Notes: generated by a model not told the origin, from the sequence alone. 59,918 nucleotides of DNA from an uncultured Collinsella sp. (GCA_900541695.1 UQKL01000017.1:1-59918), one strand, 5' to 3'. Positions 17,812 through 28,835 are shown, counted from the stretch's first letter. A program made the numbers and translations.

Positions 17812-17825
<14 letters not shown>
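16101..17825 (-). CDS. accDA: Acetyl-CoA carboxylase carboxyltransferase, fused beta and alpha subunits
   Basis: 574-residue fusion. Residues ~1-290 are AccD: a zinc ribbon with Cys33, Cys36, Cys52 and Cys55 (CPEC, CPRCGK), then GFTVSGGARMQEG and the oxyanion-type TDPTTGGVTASFA. Residues ~300-574 are AccA: RDYFG-like GDRYFGDDAAVVAGI, VDTSGAFCGIGAEERGQGEA and TGEGGSGGALAL. The enzyme transfers the carboxyl group from biotin-AccB to acetyl-CoA, making malonyl-CoA. It overlaps the accC end by 14 nt. It is the last gene of the fatty-acid operon. Separate AccD and AccA chains are commoner in Gram-negative bacteria. Confidence 0.96.
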
Positions 17826-19155
<1,330 letters not shown>

Positions 19156-19165
19156 GAAGCCTTCC

Positions 19166-19588
19166 TTAACTTTCGTGCATGAGTGCAAAAGACATATCGG
19201 CGCGGCAGCAAACCTCACCGTTGACGCTCGCAGTACCCGTCGCAAAGCGGAACGGCCCGCGCGCACGCGTGATGGTGCACACCAGATCAACCGTGTCGCC
19301 CGGGCGCACCGGACGCTTAAAGCGCACCTTGTCCAGACTCGTGTAGAACGGCGTCGCGCCGCGCGCTTCCTCGTCGCCCATCAGCAGCACGCAACAGTTT
19401 TGGGCGAGCATCTCGCACTGAATCACGCCGGGGACCACCGGGTTTCCCGGAAAATGCCCCTGCAAAAAGTACTCGTCGCCCGTGATCGTGATCTTGCCGT
19501 GGGCCTCGTCGCCCACCAGCTCGGCCTCGTCGAGCAAAAGCATCGGCTCGCGATGCGGCAACAGCTTCTTGAGCTCTTCTTTGTTCAT
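19166..19588 (-). CDS. fabZ: 3-hydroxyacyl-ACP dehydratase FabZ
   Basis: About 140 residues. Hot-dog fold with LPHREPMLLLDE and the catalytic GHFPGNPVVPGV segment (His, and the following Glu in QCEMLAQ). It removes water from 3-hydroxyacyl-ACP. The start is uncertain: GTG 19597, ATG 19594 and ATG 19588 are all in frame. The ATG at 19588 has the best spacing (8 nt) from the GGATAGG box, which overlaps the accB stop. No FabA is seen nearby, so unsaturated fatty acids are not explained by this operon. Confidence 0.95.
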   Translation of the reverse strand: MNKEELKKLLPHREPMLLLDEAELVGDEAHGKITITGDEYFLQGHFPGNPVVPGVIQCEMLAQNCCVLLMGDEEARGATPFYTSLDKVRFKRPVRPGDTVDLVCTITRARGPFRFATGTASVNGEVCCRADMSFALMHES

Positions 19589-19597
19589 GGACATCAC

Positions 19598-20074
19598 CTA
19601 TCCGATCCTCATGAGGCAGCTGCCAAACTCCACGAGGTCGCCGTCGGCCACGCAGATTTCGAGCACCTCGCCATCCGCCTCTGCCGTCACCTCGTTGAGG
19701 ACCTTCATGGCCTCGATGATGCAAAGGGTCTCGCCGGCTTTGACCTTGGAGCCCACGTGCACAAACGGCTCGTCGCCCGGCGCCGGGGCAGCGTAGAAAA
19801 CGCCGACCATGGGAGCAGTCACCTCGGTGCCCTTAGGCTCCGGCGCGGCGGCAGGTGTCTGCGCGGCGGGTTCCGGTGCGGCGGCAGGCATGGCGACAGG
19901 GGCCACCGCCGGAGCAGTCACGGCACTCGGCATAGGCATGGGCACGGCAACCGGCTGCGCGGCGCTCGCGCGCTCGAGCTCGACCGCGGTGCCATCGGGC
20001 TCCTCAACGCGTACGCGCGTGAGACCGCGATCTTCCATAACATCGGCTATCTCGGCAAGTCTTTTGGAATCCAT
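19598..20074 (-). CDS. accB: Biotin carboxyl carrier protein of acetyl-CoA carboxylase
   Basis: 158 residues. An N-terminal ~30-residue helix is followed by an Ala/Pro-rich flexible linker (residues ~38-80). The C-terminal biotinyl domain has EAMKVLNEV, with the Lys that BirA biotinylates. It shuttles carboxyl groups between AccC and AccDA. Tightly packed between fabF and fabZ. birA lies divergently at the head of the operon, giving both the substrate and its modifying enzyme in one locus. Confidence 0.96.
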   Translation of the reverse strand: MDSKRLAEIADVMEDRGLTRVRVEEPDGTAVELERASAAQPVAVPMPMPSAVTAPAVAPVAMPAAAPEPAAQTPAAAPEPKGTEVTAPMVGVFYAAPAPGDEPFVHVGSKVKAGETLCIIEAMKVLNEVTAEADGEVLEICVADGDLVEFGSCLMRIG

Positions 20075-20077
20075 GCT

Positions 20078-21325
20078 CTAGCTCCTTGCATATCTACGCA
20101 GTGCGATGGCGGCATTGTGTCCGCCAAAGCCCAGGTTGGTCGAAAGCGCCCAGGTGAGGTCGGCGCGAACCGCTCGATTAGGCGTGTAATCAAGATCGCA
20201 GACGGGATCGGGCGTGTGGTAGTTAATGGTCGGGGGCACCACGCCCTGCTCGAGCGCCATGGCACAGGCCATGACCTCGATGGCACCCGTGGCGCCGATC
20301 ATATGGCCGGTCATCGACTTGGTCGACGAGACGTGCGCGGCGCGCGCCGCATCCTCGCCGAGCGCACGCTTAATGCCCGCCGTCTCGGACGAATCGTTGA
20401 GTTTGGTCGAGGTGCCGTGAGCGTTGATGTAGAGGCCCTCAGAAGGCTTAACGTCGCCCTCGGCCACCGCCAGCGATATCGCACGGGCGATACCTGCCGC
20501 GTCCGGGTCGGGACTCGTGATGTGGTAGGCGTCATCGGTGTTGCCGTAGCCCACGACCTCGGCGTAAATGTGCGCACCGCGGGCCTGTGCGTGCTCCATA
20601 CCCTCGAGCACGAGCACGCAGGCGCCCTCGCCCATCACAAAGCCGTCGCGGTCTGCATCGAACGGGCGGCAAGCCGTCGCGGGATCGGGGTTGGTGGTCA
20701 ATGCGCGGCAGGACGTAAAGCCCGCAACGGCATCGGGGATAATGGCGGCCTCGGCGCCGCCGGCCAGGATTGCATCGGCATAGCCGTGCTTGATGGCGCG
20801 GAACGCCTCGCCCACCGCATGGGCAGAAGTCGCGCAGGCGGTCACGACGGGCAGGGTCGGGCCCTTTGCCTTATGGCGAATCGCAATGTTGCCCGAAGCC
20901 ATGTTGGGAATCATCATCGCAATCATGTAGGGCGATGCGCGACGAGGCCCGCGATCGGCAATCGTATGGACGTTGTCGACAAGCGTCTGCATGCCGCCCA
21001 CGCCCGAGCCCACATAGACACCCAGGCGATCGCGATCGACCGCGCCCTCAACATCGAGGCCCGCATCGTGCATGGCCTCGTCCGACGCCGCCATCGCAAA
21101 CTGAACACAGGGGTCGAGATGCTTGGCGTCATGCTTGCCAAAGTAATCGTTGCCGTCAAAACCCTTGACCTCGGCCGCCACCTTGACGGCAAATGCATCG
21201 GTATCAAAGTGCGTGATCGGACCGATGCCACACGTTCCGGCGCACATGGCCGCCCAGGTGGCAAGCGCGGTGTTGCCGAGCGGCGACACGGCACCTATGC
21301 CGGTGATTGCAACTCTCTGTTCCAT
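20078..21325 (-). CDS. fabF: 3-oxoacyl-ACP synthase II FabF
   Basis: 415 residues. Cys-His-His triad: Cys164 in TACATSAHA, His in INAHGTSTKLND and His in SMTGHMIGA. It elongates acyl-ACP with malonyl-ACP. Two adjacent ATG codons (21328 and 21325) compete. The second is chosen because it is 6 nt from GAGGAG. 3-nt gap to accB downstream. Confidence 0.96.
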   Translation of the reverse strand: MEQRVAITGIGAVSPLGNTALATWAAMCAGTCGIGPITHFDTDAFAVKVAAEVKGFDGNDYFGKHDAKHLDPCVQFAMAASDEAMHDAGLDVEGAVDRDRLGVYVGSGVGGMQTLVDNVHTIADRGPRRASPYMIAMMIPNMASGNIAIRHKAKGPTLPVVTACATSAHAVGEAFRAIKHGYADAILAGGAEAAIIPDAVAGFTSCRALTTNPDPATACRPFDADRDGFVMGEGACVLVLEGMEHAQARGAHIYAEVVGYGNTDDAYHITSPDPDAAGIARAISLAVAEGDVKPSEGLYINAHGTSTKLNDSSETAGIKRALGEDAARAAHVSSTKSMTGHMIGATGAIEVMACAMALEQGVVPPTINYHTPDPVCDLDYTPNRAVRADLTWALSTNLGFGGHNAAIALRRYARS

Positions 21326-21364
21326 CATGGTCTCCTCATCCAAGCCGCTTACCCGGCTTGCTTT

Positions 21365-22138
21365 CTACATCGCCATTCCGCCGTCGACGCGTATGACTTC
21401 GCCCGTAATGTAAGCGGCCGCATCGCTCGCTAAAAAGCGCACCACACCGGCCACCTCCTCGGGCTGCGCCATACGCTTAAGGGGAATCTGCTCCTCGGTT
21501 GCCGCACGCACCTTATCCGAGAGCTTTGCCGTCATATCCGTCTCGACAAACCCGGGGGCGACCGCGTTCACCCGTACGCCGCGAGGCGCAAGCTCGCGCG
21601 CCAACGCCTTGGTCAGGCCGATCACGCCCGCCTTGGAGGCCGCGTAGTTGGCCTGTCCGGCATTGCCCATCAGGCCCACGACCGAGCTCATGTTGACGAC
21701 GCAGCCGCCGCGCTGGCGCATAAAGGTCTTGGTGAGTGCGCGTGTCGTGTTAAACGTTCCTTTTAGATTGACATCGAGCACGCGATCGAAGGCGTCGTCG
21801 CCCATGCGCATGAGCAGCCCATCGCGAGTGATCCCGGCATTGTTGACGAGCACCCAAATAGAGCCAAAGTCGTTGAGAACCGCTTCCGCGCACGCGTTGA
21901 CGGCATCGGAGTCGGCCACATCGCATTGATACGCGCGCGCCGTGGCGCCAGCGGCCTCGCAGGCTTCGCACGTCTCGCGCGCCGCATCGACGCTACCGGC
22001 ATAGACGACGGCGATATCAAAGCCGTCCTCCGCCAGGCCAACCGCACAAGCGCGGCCGATACCACGCGAGCCGCCCGTGATCAGTGCCACACGACGCGAA
22101 TCGTTGCGCTCGAGCGCGCCGTTGTTCAAGTTGCCCAT
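21365..22138 (-). CDS. fabG: 3-oxoacyl-ACP reductase FabG
   Basis: 257-residue short-chain dehydrogenase. TGGSRGIGRA (21-30) is the NADP-binding loop. LVNNAGIT, MSSVVGLMGNAGQANYAASKAG supplies the Ser-Tyr-Lys triad (only the start of this motif is quoted: MSSVVGLMGN), and the end YITGEVIRVDGG is typical. It reduces 3-oxoacyl-ACP. AAAGGA lies 5 nt before the ATG. Operon position between fabD and fabF. Confidence 0.96.
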   Translation of the reverse strand: MGNLNNGALERNDSRRVALITGGSRGIGRACAVGLAEDGFDIAVVYAGSVDAARETCEACEAAGATARAYQCDVADSDAVNACAEAVLNDFGSIWVLVNNAGITRDGLLMRMGDDAFDRVLDVNLKGTFNTTRALTKTFMRQRGGCVVNMSSVVGLMGNAGQANYAASKAGVIGLTKALARELAPRGVRVNAVAPGFVETDMTAKLSDKVRAATEEQIPLKRMAQPEEVAGVVRFLASDAAAYITGEVIRVDGGMAM

Positions 22139-22168
22139 GTCATTCCTTTCGGGTTACAGCCCTGTGGA

Positions 22169-23095
22169 CTATGCGAGCTCGTCGGCAATAGCTGCGACCT
22201 GCTCGGCCGTCTCGCACGAATACACACGAACGTCGCTCAACGTACGCTTGATCAGGCCGGACAGCGTTTTGCCGGGGCCGACCTCAATAAATGTGTCGAT
22301 GCCTTGATCCTGCAGAGCATGCAGCGTATCGACCCAGCGCACGGCATGGCTCACCTGATTGGCCAAGACATCCGATGCCGTCTGGGGGTCCGCCGGATAG
22401 GGCGCCGCTGTCATATTTGCCAAAACAGGAATGAGCAACGGGGACGGCGCGTGGCCGGCTTGGATATACGTCGCCAGCCCCTCAGTCGCCTCGGCCATAT
22501 AGGGGCTATGAAATGCGCCCGACACCGCGACTTTCATAGCGCGGCCGCCAGCCTCTTTTACTAGGACGTCGAGCTCCTGCAGCGCCTCGGGCGGTCCGGC
22601 AACAACCGTCTGCTGCGGACTGTTGTAGTTGACCGGCCAGCAGTCCTCGCCGGCCTGTTTTGCCAGGTTCTCGACTTGCGCCGCATCGAGCTTGATGACG
22701 GCGCGCATGCCGCCCGGATGGCGCTCGGCAGCCGCGGCCATCAGCGCCGCGCGCTCGCACACGAGCTCAAAGCCCGCTCGCGTATCGAATGCCCCCGCAA
22801 AGGTGAGCGCGGCGACCTCGCCAAGCGAAAAACCCGCACAGGCGGCAGGTACCACGCCGCGCTCACGCAGGGCGGCAGCCGCTGCCAGATCGTGAACGAA
22901 CACGCACGGCTGCGTGTTCTCGGTCTGCGAGAGCTCCTCCTTGGAGGCGCTTCGGCACTGCTCACTGGTCCCCGGGCGCACCTCGTCGGCAATGGCGAAC
23001 ACCTCGGCGGCCGCCGGCGATGCCTCGATCAGGTCGACGCCCATCGCGGGGTGCTGGGCGCCCTGGCCGGCAAACAGAAACGCTACGCCACCCAT
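22169..23095 (-). CDS. fabD: Malonyl-CoA:ACP transacylase FabD
   Basis: 308 residues from the ATG at 23095; a GTG two codons earlier is too close to the AAGGG box. FLFAGQGAQHPAMG at the start and GFSLGEVAAL with the nucleophilic Ser (GxSxG) are diagnostic, as are the acyl-binding Arg segment and GAFHSPYM with the catalytic His. It loads malonyl groups onto ACP. It overlaps the fabK end by 13 nt. Confidence 0.95.
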   Translation of the reverse strand: MGGVAFLFAGQGAQHPAMGVDLIEASPAAAEVFAIADEVRPGTSEQCRSASKEELSQTENTQPCVFVHDLAAAAALRERGVVPAACAGFSLGEVAALTFAGAFDTRAGFELVCERAALMAAAAERHPGGMRAVIKLDAAQVENLAKQAGEDCWPVNYNSPQQTVVAGPPEALQELDVLVKEAGGRAMKVAVSGAFHSPYMAEATEGLATYIQAGHAPSPLLIPVLANMTAAPYPADPQTASDVLANQVSHAVRWVDTLHALQDQGIDTFIEVGPGKTLSGLIKRTLSDVRVYSCETAEQVAAIADELA

Positions 23096-24027
23096 GCGCA
23101 CGCACCCTTCAGGACGTGCTCGGCGCCATCGACCAGGTCGTCAACGATTTCACGTGCGCTTTGGCGCTCGTTGACCATGCCGGCAATCTGTCCACACAAA
23201 AACGAGCCCTCTTCGTAATTGCCGTCCTTGGCGGCCTTGCGAAGGGCGCCCGTGCCCATGGCCCCGAGCTCCTCGGGGCTTGCGCCCGCCGCCTCGTTCT
23301 TGGCATACGCGTTGGTGAAGGGGCTCTTAAGCGCACGCACCGGATGCCCCGTCGAACGGCCAGTCGCGCGCGTCGAGGTGTCTCCTGCCTTGAGCACCAG
23401 CTCTTTGTACTGTTCGGATACGGTGCACTCGTTTGCGACCAGAAAGCGTGTTCCCACCTGGACGCCAGCGGCGCCAAGCATAAAGGCCGCTGCCACGCCG
23501 CGACCATCGGCGATACCTCCAGCTGCCACAACGGGGACATCGACCGCGTCGACAACCTGCGGAACGAGCGCCATCGTCGATGTCTCGCCAATATGTCCAC
23601 CCGATTCGGTGCCTTCGGCAACCACGGCGGTGGCCCCGCGACGCGCCACGAGACGCGCCAGTGCCACCGAGGCAACGACCGGGATGACCTTGACGCCGGC
23701 GTCGTTCCATGCCTTCATGTACTTGGTGGGATTGCCGGCACCCGTCACGACGACCGGCACCTGCTCGTCAATCACAACCTGCGCGACCTGGTCGGCAAAC
23801 GGGCTCATAAGCATGACGTTCACACCAAAGGGCTTATCCGTCTTGGTGCGCAGCTCGTGAATCTGATCGCGCAGCCAGTTGGCGTCGGCATTCATGGCCG
23901 CGATGATTCCCAACCCGCCGGCCTCGGACACGGCCGATGCCAGCGAGGCATCGGCAATCCAGGCCATGCCGCCCTGGAACACGGGCTTTTCGATGCCGAG
24001 CAGCTCGCAGAGAGGAGTCTTGAGCAT
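23083..24027 (-). CDS. fabK: Enoyl-ACP reductase II FabK (FMN-dependent)
   Basis: 314-residue TIM-barrel flavoprotein. FQGGMAWIADASLASAVSEAGG, VTGAGNPTKYMK, EGTESGGHIGE and ALGADGVQ-like AAFMLGAAGVQVGTRF match FabK/nitronate-monooxygenase-like reductases. Operon position between acpP and fabD is the standard FabK setting, as in streptococci. No FabI is in the window, so this is the likely only enoyl reductase here. FabK enzymes are known to be insensitive to triclosan; that property is inferred from the family. Confidence 0.93.
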   Translation of the reverse strand: MLKTPLCELLGIEKPVFQGGMAWIADASLASAVSEAGGLGIIAAMNADANWLRDQIHELRTKTDKPFGVNVMLMSPFADQVAQVVIDEQVPVVVTGAGNPTKYMKAWNDAGVKVIPVVASVALARLVARRGATAVVAEGTESGGHIGETSTMALVPQVVDAVDVPVVAAGGIADGRGVAAAFMLGAAGVQVGTRFLVANECTVSEQYKELVLKAGDTSTRATGRSTGHPVRALKSPFTNAYAKNEAAGASPEELGAMGTGALRKAAKDGNYEEGSFLCGQIAGMVNERQSAREIVDDLVDGAEHVLKGACAWVA

Positions 24028-24029
24028 CT

Positions 24030-24266
24030 CTACTTCTCCAATGCCGCCTCGACCGTATCGGCGAACTCGCCGACCGTCTTGGGGTTCTCCTCGGTATCGA
24101 GCTCAATGCCAAACTCGTCCTCGACGGCGACGAGGATCTCGACGGTGCCCAGGCTGTCGAGGCCAATCTCCTCGAGCGTGGACTCGGGCTTCATCTCGAC
24201 GTCGTCAAGGCCAGCGGTCTCGCGGATAACGTCGCAAACGCGCTCGAAGGTCTTCTGATCTGCCAC
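24030..24266 (-). CDS. acpP: Acyl carrier protein
   Basis: 78 residues, acidic and helical. The phosphopantetheine Ser is Ser38 in GLDSLGTVEIL. The Leu-Gly following the Ser is a small departure from the usual DSLDxVE. It carries growing acyl chains. 2-nt gap to fabK. Confidence 0.95.
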   Translation of the reverse strand: MADQKTFERVCDVIRETAGLDDVEMKPESTLEEIGLDSLGTVEILVAVEDEFGIELDTEENPKTVGEFADTVEAALEK

Positions 24267-24318
24267 GGTAGTTCTCCTCTGTTTGTGCCCTAGGGGCGTT
24301 TTTATTTCCTATGTGCGA

Positions 24319-25278
24319 CTACTTCCAGCGAAGTAGATAGCCACCTATATCCAGACCGGCGCCAAATCCAACGAGGGCGATGGTGTCGCCCGCAGTCAGT
24401 GCGTCGGTACGTGCCAGCCGGTCAAGCGCAAAGGGAATGCAGGCGCTCGAAATGTTGCCGGTCTCGCGCAGCGTTCGGACCACGCGCTCGTCTGGCACGC
24501 CGAGACGCTTGACCGCCTGACTCAGGATTCGTTCGTTAGCCTGATGGAATACAAAATGATCGATGTCTTCGACCGAAATGCCCGCATCGCTCGCAAGCTT
24601 ATGGACCGTGTCGCAGATGGCGTTGACGCCGAACTTGAACACGCGGCGGCCATTCATGGACAGCACGCTCTCACTATCAGCGGAGTCCTTAAACGGCGAG
24701 CTGCCGATCAGACCGGGAACGCGCAACGTCTCGACGTCGGGCGCCGTCGAAAGCTCGACGGCAAGGGGGCTGTCTCCCCCAGCTTCTATCACTGCAGCAC
24801 CCGCGCCGTCACCAAAGAGCACGCACGTGGCGCGATCTGTCCAGTCAAGCGCGCGCGTCATCTGCTCGGCAGCAACGACAAGCACATGCCTGGCTCGTCC
24901 TCGGGCGATATAGCCCTCGGCGACATCGAGCGCAAATACGAAGCCGGCGCAGGCCGCCGAGACATCGAAGGCAGGGCACGTCGCGCCCAGACGCACGGCA
25001 ACGGCACATGCCTCGGCGGGAACGAGATGGTCACCCGTTGTCGTCGAGCAGACGATCAGATCCAGCTGGCTCGCGTCGATTCCGGACACCTGGAGTGCCC
25101 GCTCGCTCGCCGCTACGGCAAGGTCGTCAAGTGACTCGGTGGAGCAGACGTGGCGGCTCTTGATACCTGTGCGGGTAAAAATCCACTCATCCGAGGTATC
25201 GAGGAACTCAGACAGCTCGTCATTGGAAACACTGCGCTTAGGAAGCGCCGAGCCTGTTCCAAGAATCGTGAAACCCAT
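24319..25278 (-). CDS. fabH: 3-oxoacyl-ACP synthase III FabH
   Basis: 319 residues from the ATG at 25278, preceded by a strong AAAGGAGG box. Catalytic Cys110 lies in DVSAACAGF, His in FVFHQANERI and Asn in TGNISSACIP. It condenses acyl-CoA with malonyl-ACP to start each chain, and in related Gram-positives selects branched or straight primers. It is the first gene of the ten-gene operon, so the control sites at 25295-25361 probably set fatty-acid output. Confidence 0.96.
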   Translation of the reverse strand: MGFTILGTGSALPKRSVSNDELSEFLDTSDEWIFTRTGIKSRHVCSTESLDDLAVAASERALQVSGIDASQLDLIVCSTTTGDHLVPAEACAVAVRLGATCPAFDVSAACAGFVFALDVAEGYIARGRARHVLVVAAEQMTRALDWTDRATCVLFGDGAGAAVIEAGGDSPLAVELSTAPDVETLRVPGLIGSSPFKDSADSESVLSMNGRRVFKFGVNAICDTVHKLASDAGISVEDIDHFVFHQANERILSQAVKRLGVPDERVVRTLRETGNISSACIPFALDRLARTDALTAGDTIALVGFGAGLDIGGYLLRWK

Positions 25279-25294
25279 CACTAACCTCCTTTGA

Positions 25295-25361
25295 GTTGTT
25301 GACGTGTTTACATCGACCAAGAGAGGATAACGCATTTCAGTTGTTGTTGACGTGTTAACAT
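25295..25361. promoter_or_regulatory. Duplicated operator-like site between fabH and birA
   Basis: Two direct copies of a 19-nt sequence (25295-25313 and 25343-25361; 18 of 19 identical), containing GTTGACGTGTT-ACAT, lie 48 nt apart in the divergent fabH/birA intergenic region. The core TGTTAACA is a perfect palindrome in the second copy. Likely the operator of a fatty-acid or biotin regulator. The factor is not identified, and it does not match the FapR or FabT consensus I know. Confidence 0.55.
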
Positions 25362-25454
25362 TAAATTGTTCAAATGCGACAAAGGCTTCACATTGTGTCT
25401 ATCTCTCGACACCATTACGCGATTGCCTTATTACCTTAGGAGGTAGCAGCTGTT

Positions 25455-26231
25455 ATGGATTCTCGTTTAACGGTGGTCGACGTAACCGGATCGACCAACG
25501 ATGACCTGCTCGAAGCAGGAAAACAGGGAGCGCCGCACGGCACAGGACTTGCCGCCCGGGCTCAGACAGCAGGACGCGGCCGGCGCGGCCACAAGTGGGA
25601 TTCAACCGCCGGCAACCTATTGCTTTCGATTGTTCTGCGCCCATGCGTTAATCCTGCAAAGTACTCTGGTCTTGCCGCCGTCAGCGGCCTAGCGGTGCTC
25701 GAGGCGCTCGAAATGCAGGGCCTTGCAAACGAGATTGACCTGAAATGGCCCAACGATCTGGTCGCGCGAGGGCGCAAGCTCGGCGGCATTCTGGTCGAGG
25801 CCGCACGCGATAACGAAGGCAAACCTTTCGCCGTCTGCGGCATTGGCGTCAATGTGAACTATGTGCCCTCGGAGGTTCCCGATGGCGGCCTGCCGGCAAT
25901 CGGTCTCTCGGATCTCAACGAGAACGTTCCCGCCGTCGACATGCTCCTCGATGAGGTCTATCACGCTGTCGTGAACGCAGTAGACGCGTGGGCAGAACAC
26001 CTCAACGCCAAGGAAGAAGACGCCGGTCCGCTCGCGCCCGTCCACGACGAATATATCGCTCACCTCAATTGGATCGGGGAACACGTTCTCGCCCGCTCCC
26101 CTGCCGGACATGAGCTGGCACGTGGCATCTTTCAAACGGTCGACGACTTTGGTCGCGCATGCATCGAGACAGAAGAGGGCTTACGATCCTTCCATTTTGA
26201 GGAGGCATCGCTGCGTCCCGTGAGCAAATAG
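25455..26231 (+). CDS. birA: Biotin--[acetyl-CoA-carboxylase] ligase
   Basis: 258 residues. The biotin/ATP loop GRGRRGHKW (40-48) and KWPNDLVARGRKLGGILVE (~100-118) with the catalytic Lys are present, then the small C-terminal SH3-like domain. There is no N-terminal HTH, so it is a monofunctional ligase and not a repressor. It is divergent from the fatty-acid operon that encodes its substrate AccB, sharing the 25279-25454 control region. ATG start with an AGGAGG box. Confidence 0.95.
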   Translation: MDSRLTVVDVTGSTNDDLLEAGKQGAPHGTGLAARAQTAGRGRRGHKWDSTAGNLLLSIVLRPCVNPAKYSGLAAVSGLAVLEALEMQGLANEIDLKWPNDLVARGRKLGGILVEAARDNEGKPFAVCGIGVNVNYVPSEVPDGGLPAIGLSDLNENVPAVDMLLDEVYHAVVNAVDAWAEHLNAKEEDAGPLAPVHDEYIAHLNWIGEHVLARSPAGHELARGIFQTVDDFGRACIETEEGLRSFHFEEASLRPVSK

Positions 26232-26293
26232 AGCGCCACAGACACCCGCTCGACAGCCCCGGCCGGCAGCCCAAAGCCATCATTCAAAACAAA

Positions 26294-26326
26294 AGAGCCC
26301 CGCTACCGTAATGGCAGCGGGGCTCT
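26294..26326 (-). terminator. Terminator of the rpsL-rpsJ operon
   Basis: An 11-bp stem (26294-26304 with 26316-26326) is followed on the minus strand by TTTTGTTTT. It lies between convergent birA and rpsJ, 22 nt past rpsJ. Confidence 0.85.
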
Positions 26327-26347
26327 GTAAGCTATGAGCGATATCGC

Positions 26348-26656
26348 TTAGAGCTTGATGTCGATGTCGACGCCAGCGGGGAGGTCGAGACGCATAAGCG
26401 AATCAACGGTGCCCGAGGTGGGGTCGAGGATGTCGATGAGGCGCTTGTGGGTGCGCATCTCGAACTGCTCACGGGAGTCCTTGTTCACGTGCGGCGAGCG
26501 GATAACCGTGTACAGGTTGCGCTCGGTGGGCAGGGGGACAGGACCGGAAACGCGAGCGCCGGTCTTCTGAGCGGTCTCAACGATGAGCTTCGCGGACTGA
26601 TCGACGACCTCGTGATCATAGCCCTTGAGGCGAATGCGGATCTTCTGGGTAGCCAA
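26348..26656 (-). CDS. rpsJ: 30S ribosomal protein S10
   Basis: 102 residues ([38 protein letters not shown]). Also the NusE transcription factor. It normally heads the S10 operon, but here it closes the str operon after fusA and is followed by a terminator. No tuf gene lies between fusA and rpsJ. Confidence 0.98.
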   Translation of the reverse strand: MATQKIRIRLKGYDHEVVDQSAKLIVETAQKTGARVSGPVPLPTERNLYTVIRSPHVNKDSREQFEMRTHKRLIDILDPTSGTVDSLMRLDLPAGVDIDIKL

Positions 26657-26716
26657 CTTAAACCTCCAAAGAGTGCGAGAGATGCTCTCGCGGATTACGT
26701 AACAGGGAGCTCGAAC

Positions 26717-28816
26717 TTAGGCGTTCTTGCTCATGACCTCGTCCACGATGGACTTGGGCGCGGGCTCATAAGAGTCGAACTGCATCGTGTAGGATGCACG
26801 GCCCTGGGTCTGGGAGCGAAGGTCGGTAGCGTAACCGAACATCTCGCCCAGCGGCACCTTGGCACGGATGAGCTTGCTGTTCTTGCGATCCTCCATGCCC
26901 TCGATCTTGCCGCGGCGACCGGAGAGGTTGCCCATAACGTCGCCCATGTACTGCTCGGGGGTCTCGACCTCGACAGCCATGATCGGCTCGAGCAGCTGCG
27001 GATCGGACTTCTTGAGAGCGTCCTTGATAGCCATGGAACCGGCGATCTTGAAGGCGGCCTCGGAGGAGTCGACCTCGTGGTAAGAACCGTCGAACAGGGT
27101 AACCTTAACGTCGAGGACCGGGAAGCCGGCGATAACACCGGTGTTCAGGGCCTCCTGGATGCCCTTGTCGATGGACGGGATGTACTCCTTGGGCACGACG
27201 CCGCCGACGATAGCGTTGACGAACTCGTAGCCGAAGCCCTCCTCCATCTTCTCGAGCTTGATGACGGCGTGGCCGTACTGACCGCGACCGCCGGACTGAC
27301 GGACGAACTTGCCCTCAGCCTTCTCGACGTCGTGACCGGCGGTCTCGCGGTAGGCAACCTGGGGCTTACCGACGTTAGCGTCAACCTTGAACTCGCGGAG
27401 CAGACGGTCGACGATGATCTCGAGGTGCAGCTCGCCCATGCCGGCGATGATGGTCTGGCCGGTCTCGTGGTTGGTGGACACCTGGAAGGTCGGGTCCTCC
27501 TCGGCGAGCTTGGTCAGAGCCAGGGACATCTTGTCCTGCTCGGCCTTGGTCTTGGGCTCGATGGCAACGTCAATAACGGGCTTAGCGAACTCAATCTTCT
27601 CGAGGACGATCTCCTTGCCCTCGGCGCACAGGGTGTCACCGGTGGTGGAGTTCTTGAAGCCGACGCAAGCGACGATGTCGCCGGCGGCAGCGTCGTCACG
27701 GTCGATACGCTCGGCGGCATTCATCTCGAGGATGCGGCCGAGGCGCTCGCGCTGACCGTTGGAAGCGTTGACAACGTAGGAGCCGGACTCGGCGCGGCCG
27801 GAGTAAACGCGGACGTAGGTGAGCTTACCGACGAACGGGTCGGTCATGATCTTGAAGACCAGGCCGGAGAAGGGCTCGTCGAAGGAAGGATGACGCTGGA
27901 TCTCCTCGCCGGTGTCCGGATCGGTACCGGTGACGGCCTCAACGTCGAGCGGGCTGGGCAGGTAGTCGACGACAGCGTCGAGCAGCTCCTGAACGCCCTT
28001 GTTCTTGTAGGCGGAGCCCACGAAGACGAGGTTGAGCTCGTTGGCCAGAACGCCCTTGCGCAGAGCAGCCTTGAGCTCCTCGACGGTGAAGTCCTCCTCC
28101 ATGAGGATCTTCTCCATGAGCTCGTCGTCAAAGCTGGCAGCAGCGTCGAGGAGCTCCTCGCGCTTGGTGGCAGCGATGTCAGCGAACTCAGCCGGGATCT
28201 CGTCCATCGGCTCGGGGTAGGTCATGCCCTTCTCGTCGGCCTTGAAGTCCCATGCAGTCATGGTAACGAGGTCGATGACGCCCCAGAAGTTGTCCTCGGC
28301 GCCCATCGGGACCTGAGCGGCCACGGCGTTAGCGTCGAGACGATCCTTCATGGTCTCGATAGCGTTGAAGAAGTCAGCGCCCACGCGGTCATACTTGTTG
28401 ATGAAGGCGATGCGGGGAACGTTGAAGGTAGAAGCCTGACGCCAAACGGTCTCAGACTGGGGCTGAACGCCGGCAACGGCGTCGAAGACGGCGACAGCAC
28501 CATCGAGGACGCGCAGGCAGCGCTCAACCTCGGCGGTGAAGTCAACGTGGCCCGGGGTGTCGATGATCTGGATGCGGTAGTCCTTACCGTCCTTGTTCCA
28601 GAAGCACGTGGTAGCAGCGGAGGTAATGGTTACGCCGCGCTCCTGCTCCTGAACCATCCAGTCCATGGTGGCAGCGCCCTCATGGACCTCACCGATCTTG
28701 TGGGTCTTACCGGTGTAGTAAAGAATACGCTCGGTCGTGGTGGTCTTACCGGCATCGATGTGAGCCATGATGCCGATGTTACGGGTATCGGAAAGCTTGT
28801 ACTTAGGCTTAGCCAT
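26717..28816 (-). CDS. fusA: Translation elongation factor G
   Basis: 699 residues, normal EF-G length. G1 [12 protein letters not shown] near residue 18, G3 DTPGH, G4 NKYDRVGAD, then domains II-V with [13 protein letters not shown] and the C-terminal domain. It drives ribosomal translocation with GTP. Third gene of the rpsL-rpsG-fusA-rpsJ unit, 19 nt after rpsG. Confidence 0.98.
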   Translation of the reverse strand: MAKPKYKLSDTRNIGIMAHIDAGKTTTTERILYYTGKTHKIGEVHEGAATMDWMVQEQERGVTITSAATTCFWNKDGKDYRIQIIDTPGHVDFTAEVERCLRVLDGAVAVFDAVAGVQPQSETVWRQASTFNVPRIAFINKYDRVGADFFNAIETMKDRLDANAVAAQVPMGAEDNFWGVIDLVTMTAWDFKADEKGMTYPEPMDEIPAEFADIAATKREELLDAAASFDDELMEKILMEEDFTVEELKAALRKGVLANELNLVFVGSAYKNKGVQELLDAVVDYLPSPLDVEAVTGTDPDTGEEIQRHPSFDEPFSGLVFKIMTDPFVGKLTYVRVYSGRAESGSYVVNASNGQRERLGRILEMNAAERIDRDDAAAGDIVACVGFKNSTTGDTLCAEGKEIVLEKIEFAKPVIDVAIEPKTKAEQDKMSLALTKLAEEDPTFQVSTNHETGQTIIAGMGELHLEIIVDRLLREFKVDANVGKPQVAYRETAGHDVEKAEGKFVRQSGGRGQYGHAVIKLEKMEEGFGYEFVNAIVGGVVPKEYIPSIDKGIQEALNTGVIAGFPVLDVKVTLFDGSYHEVDSSEAAFKIAGSMAIKDALKKSDPQLLEPIMAVEVETPEQYMGDVMGNLSGRRGKIEGMEDRKNSKLIRAKVPLGEMFGYATDLRSQTQGRASYTMQFDSYEPAPKSIVDEVMSKNA

Positions 28817-28835
28817 GTTAGTTCCTTACCTTAAC

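Noticed and set aside
26447..28834. A 795-codon open frame antisense to fusA, and similar long antisense frames over fabF, rplD and others
   Set aside because: Same GC3 shadow effect. None has a domain or a ribosome binding site.
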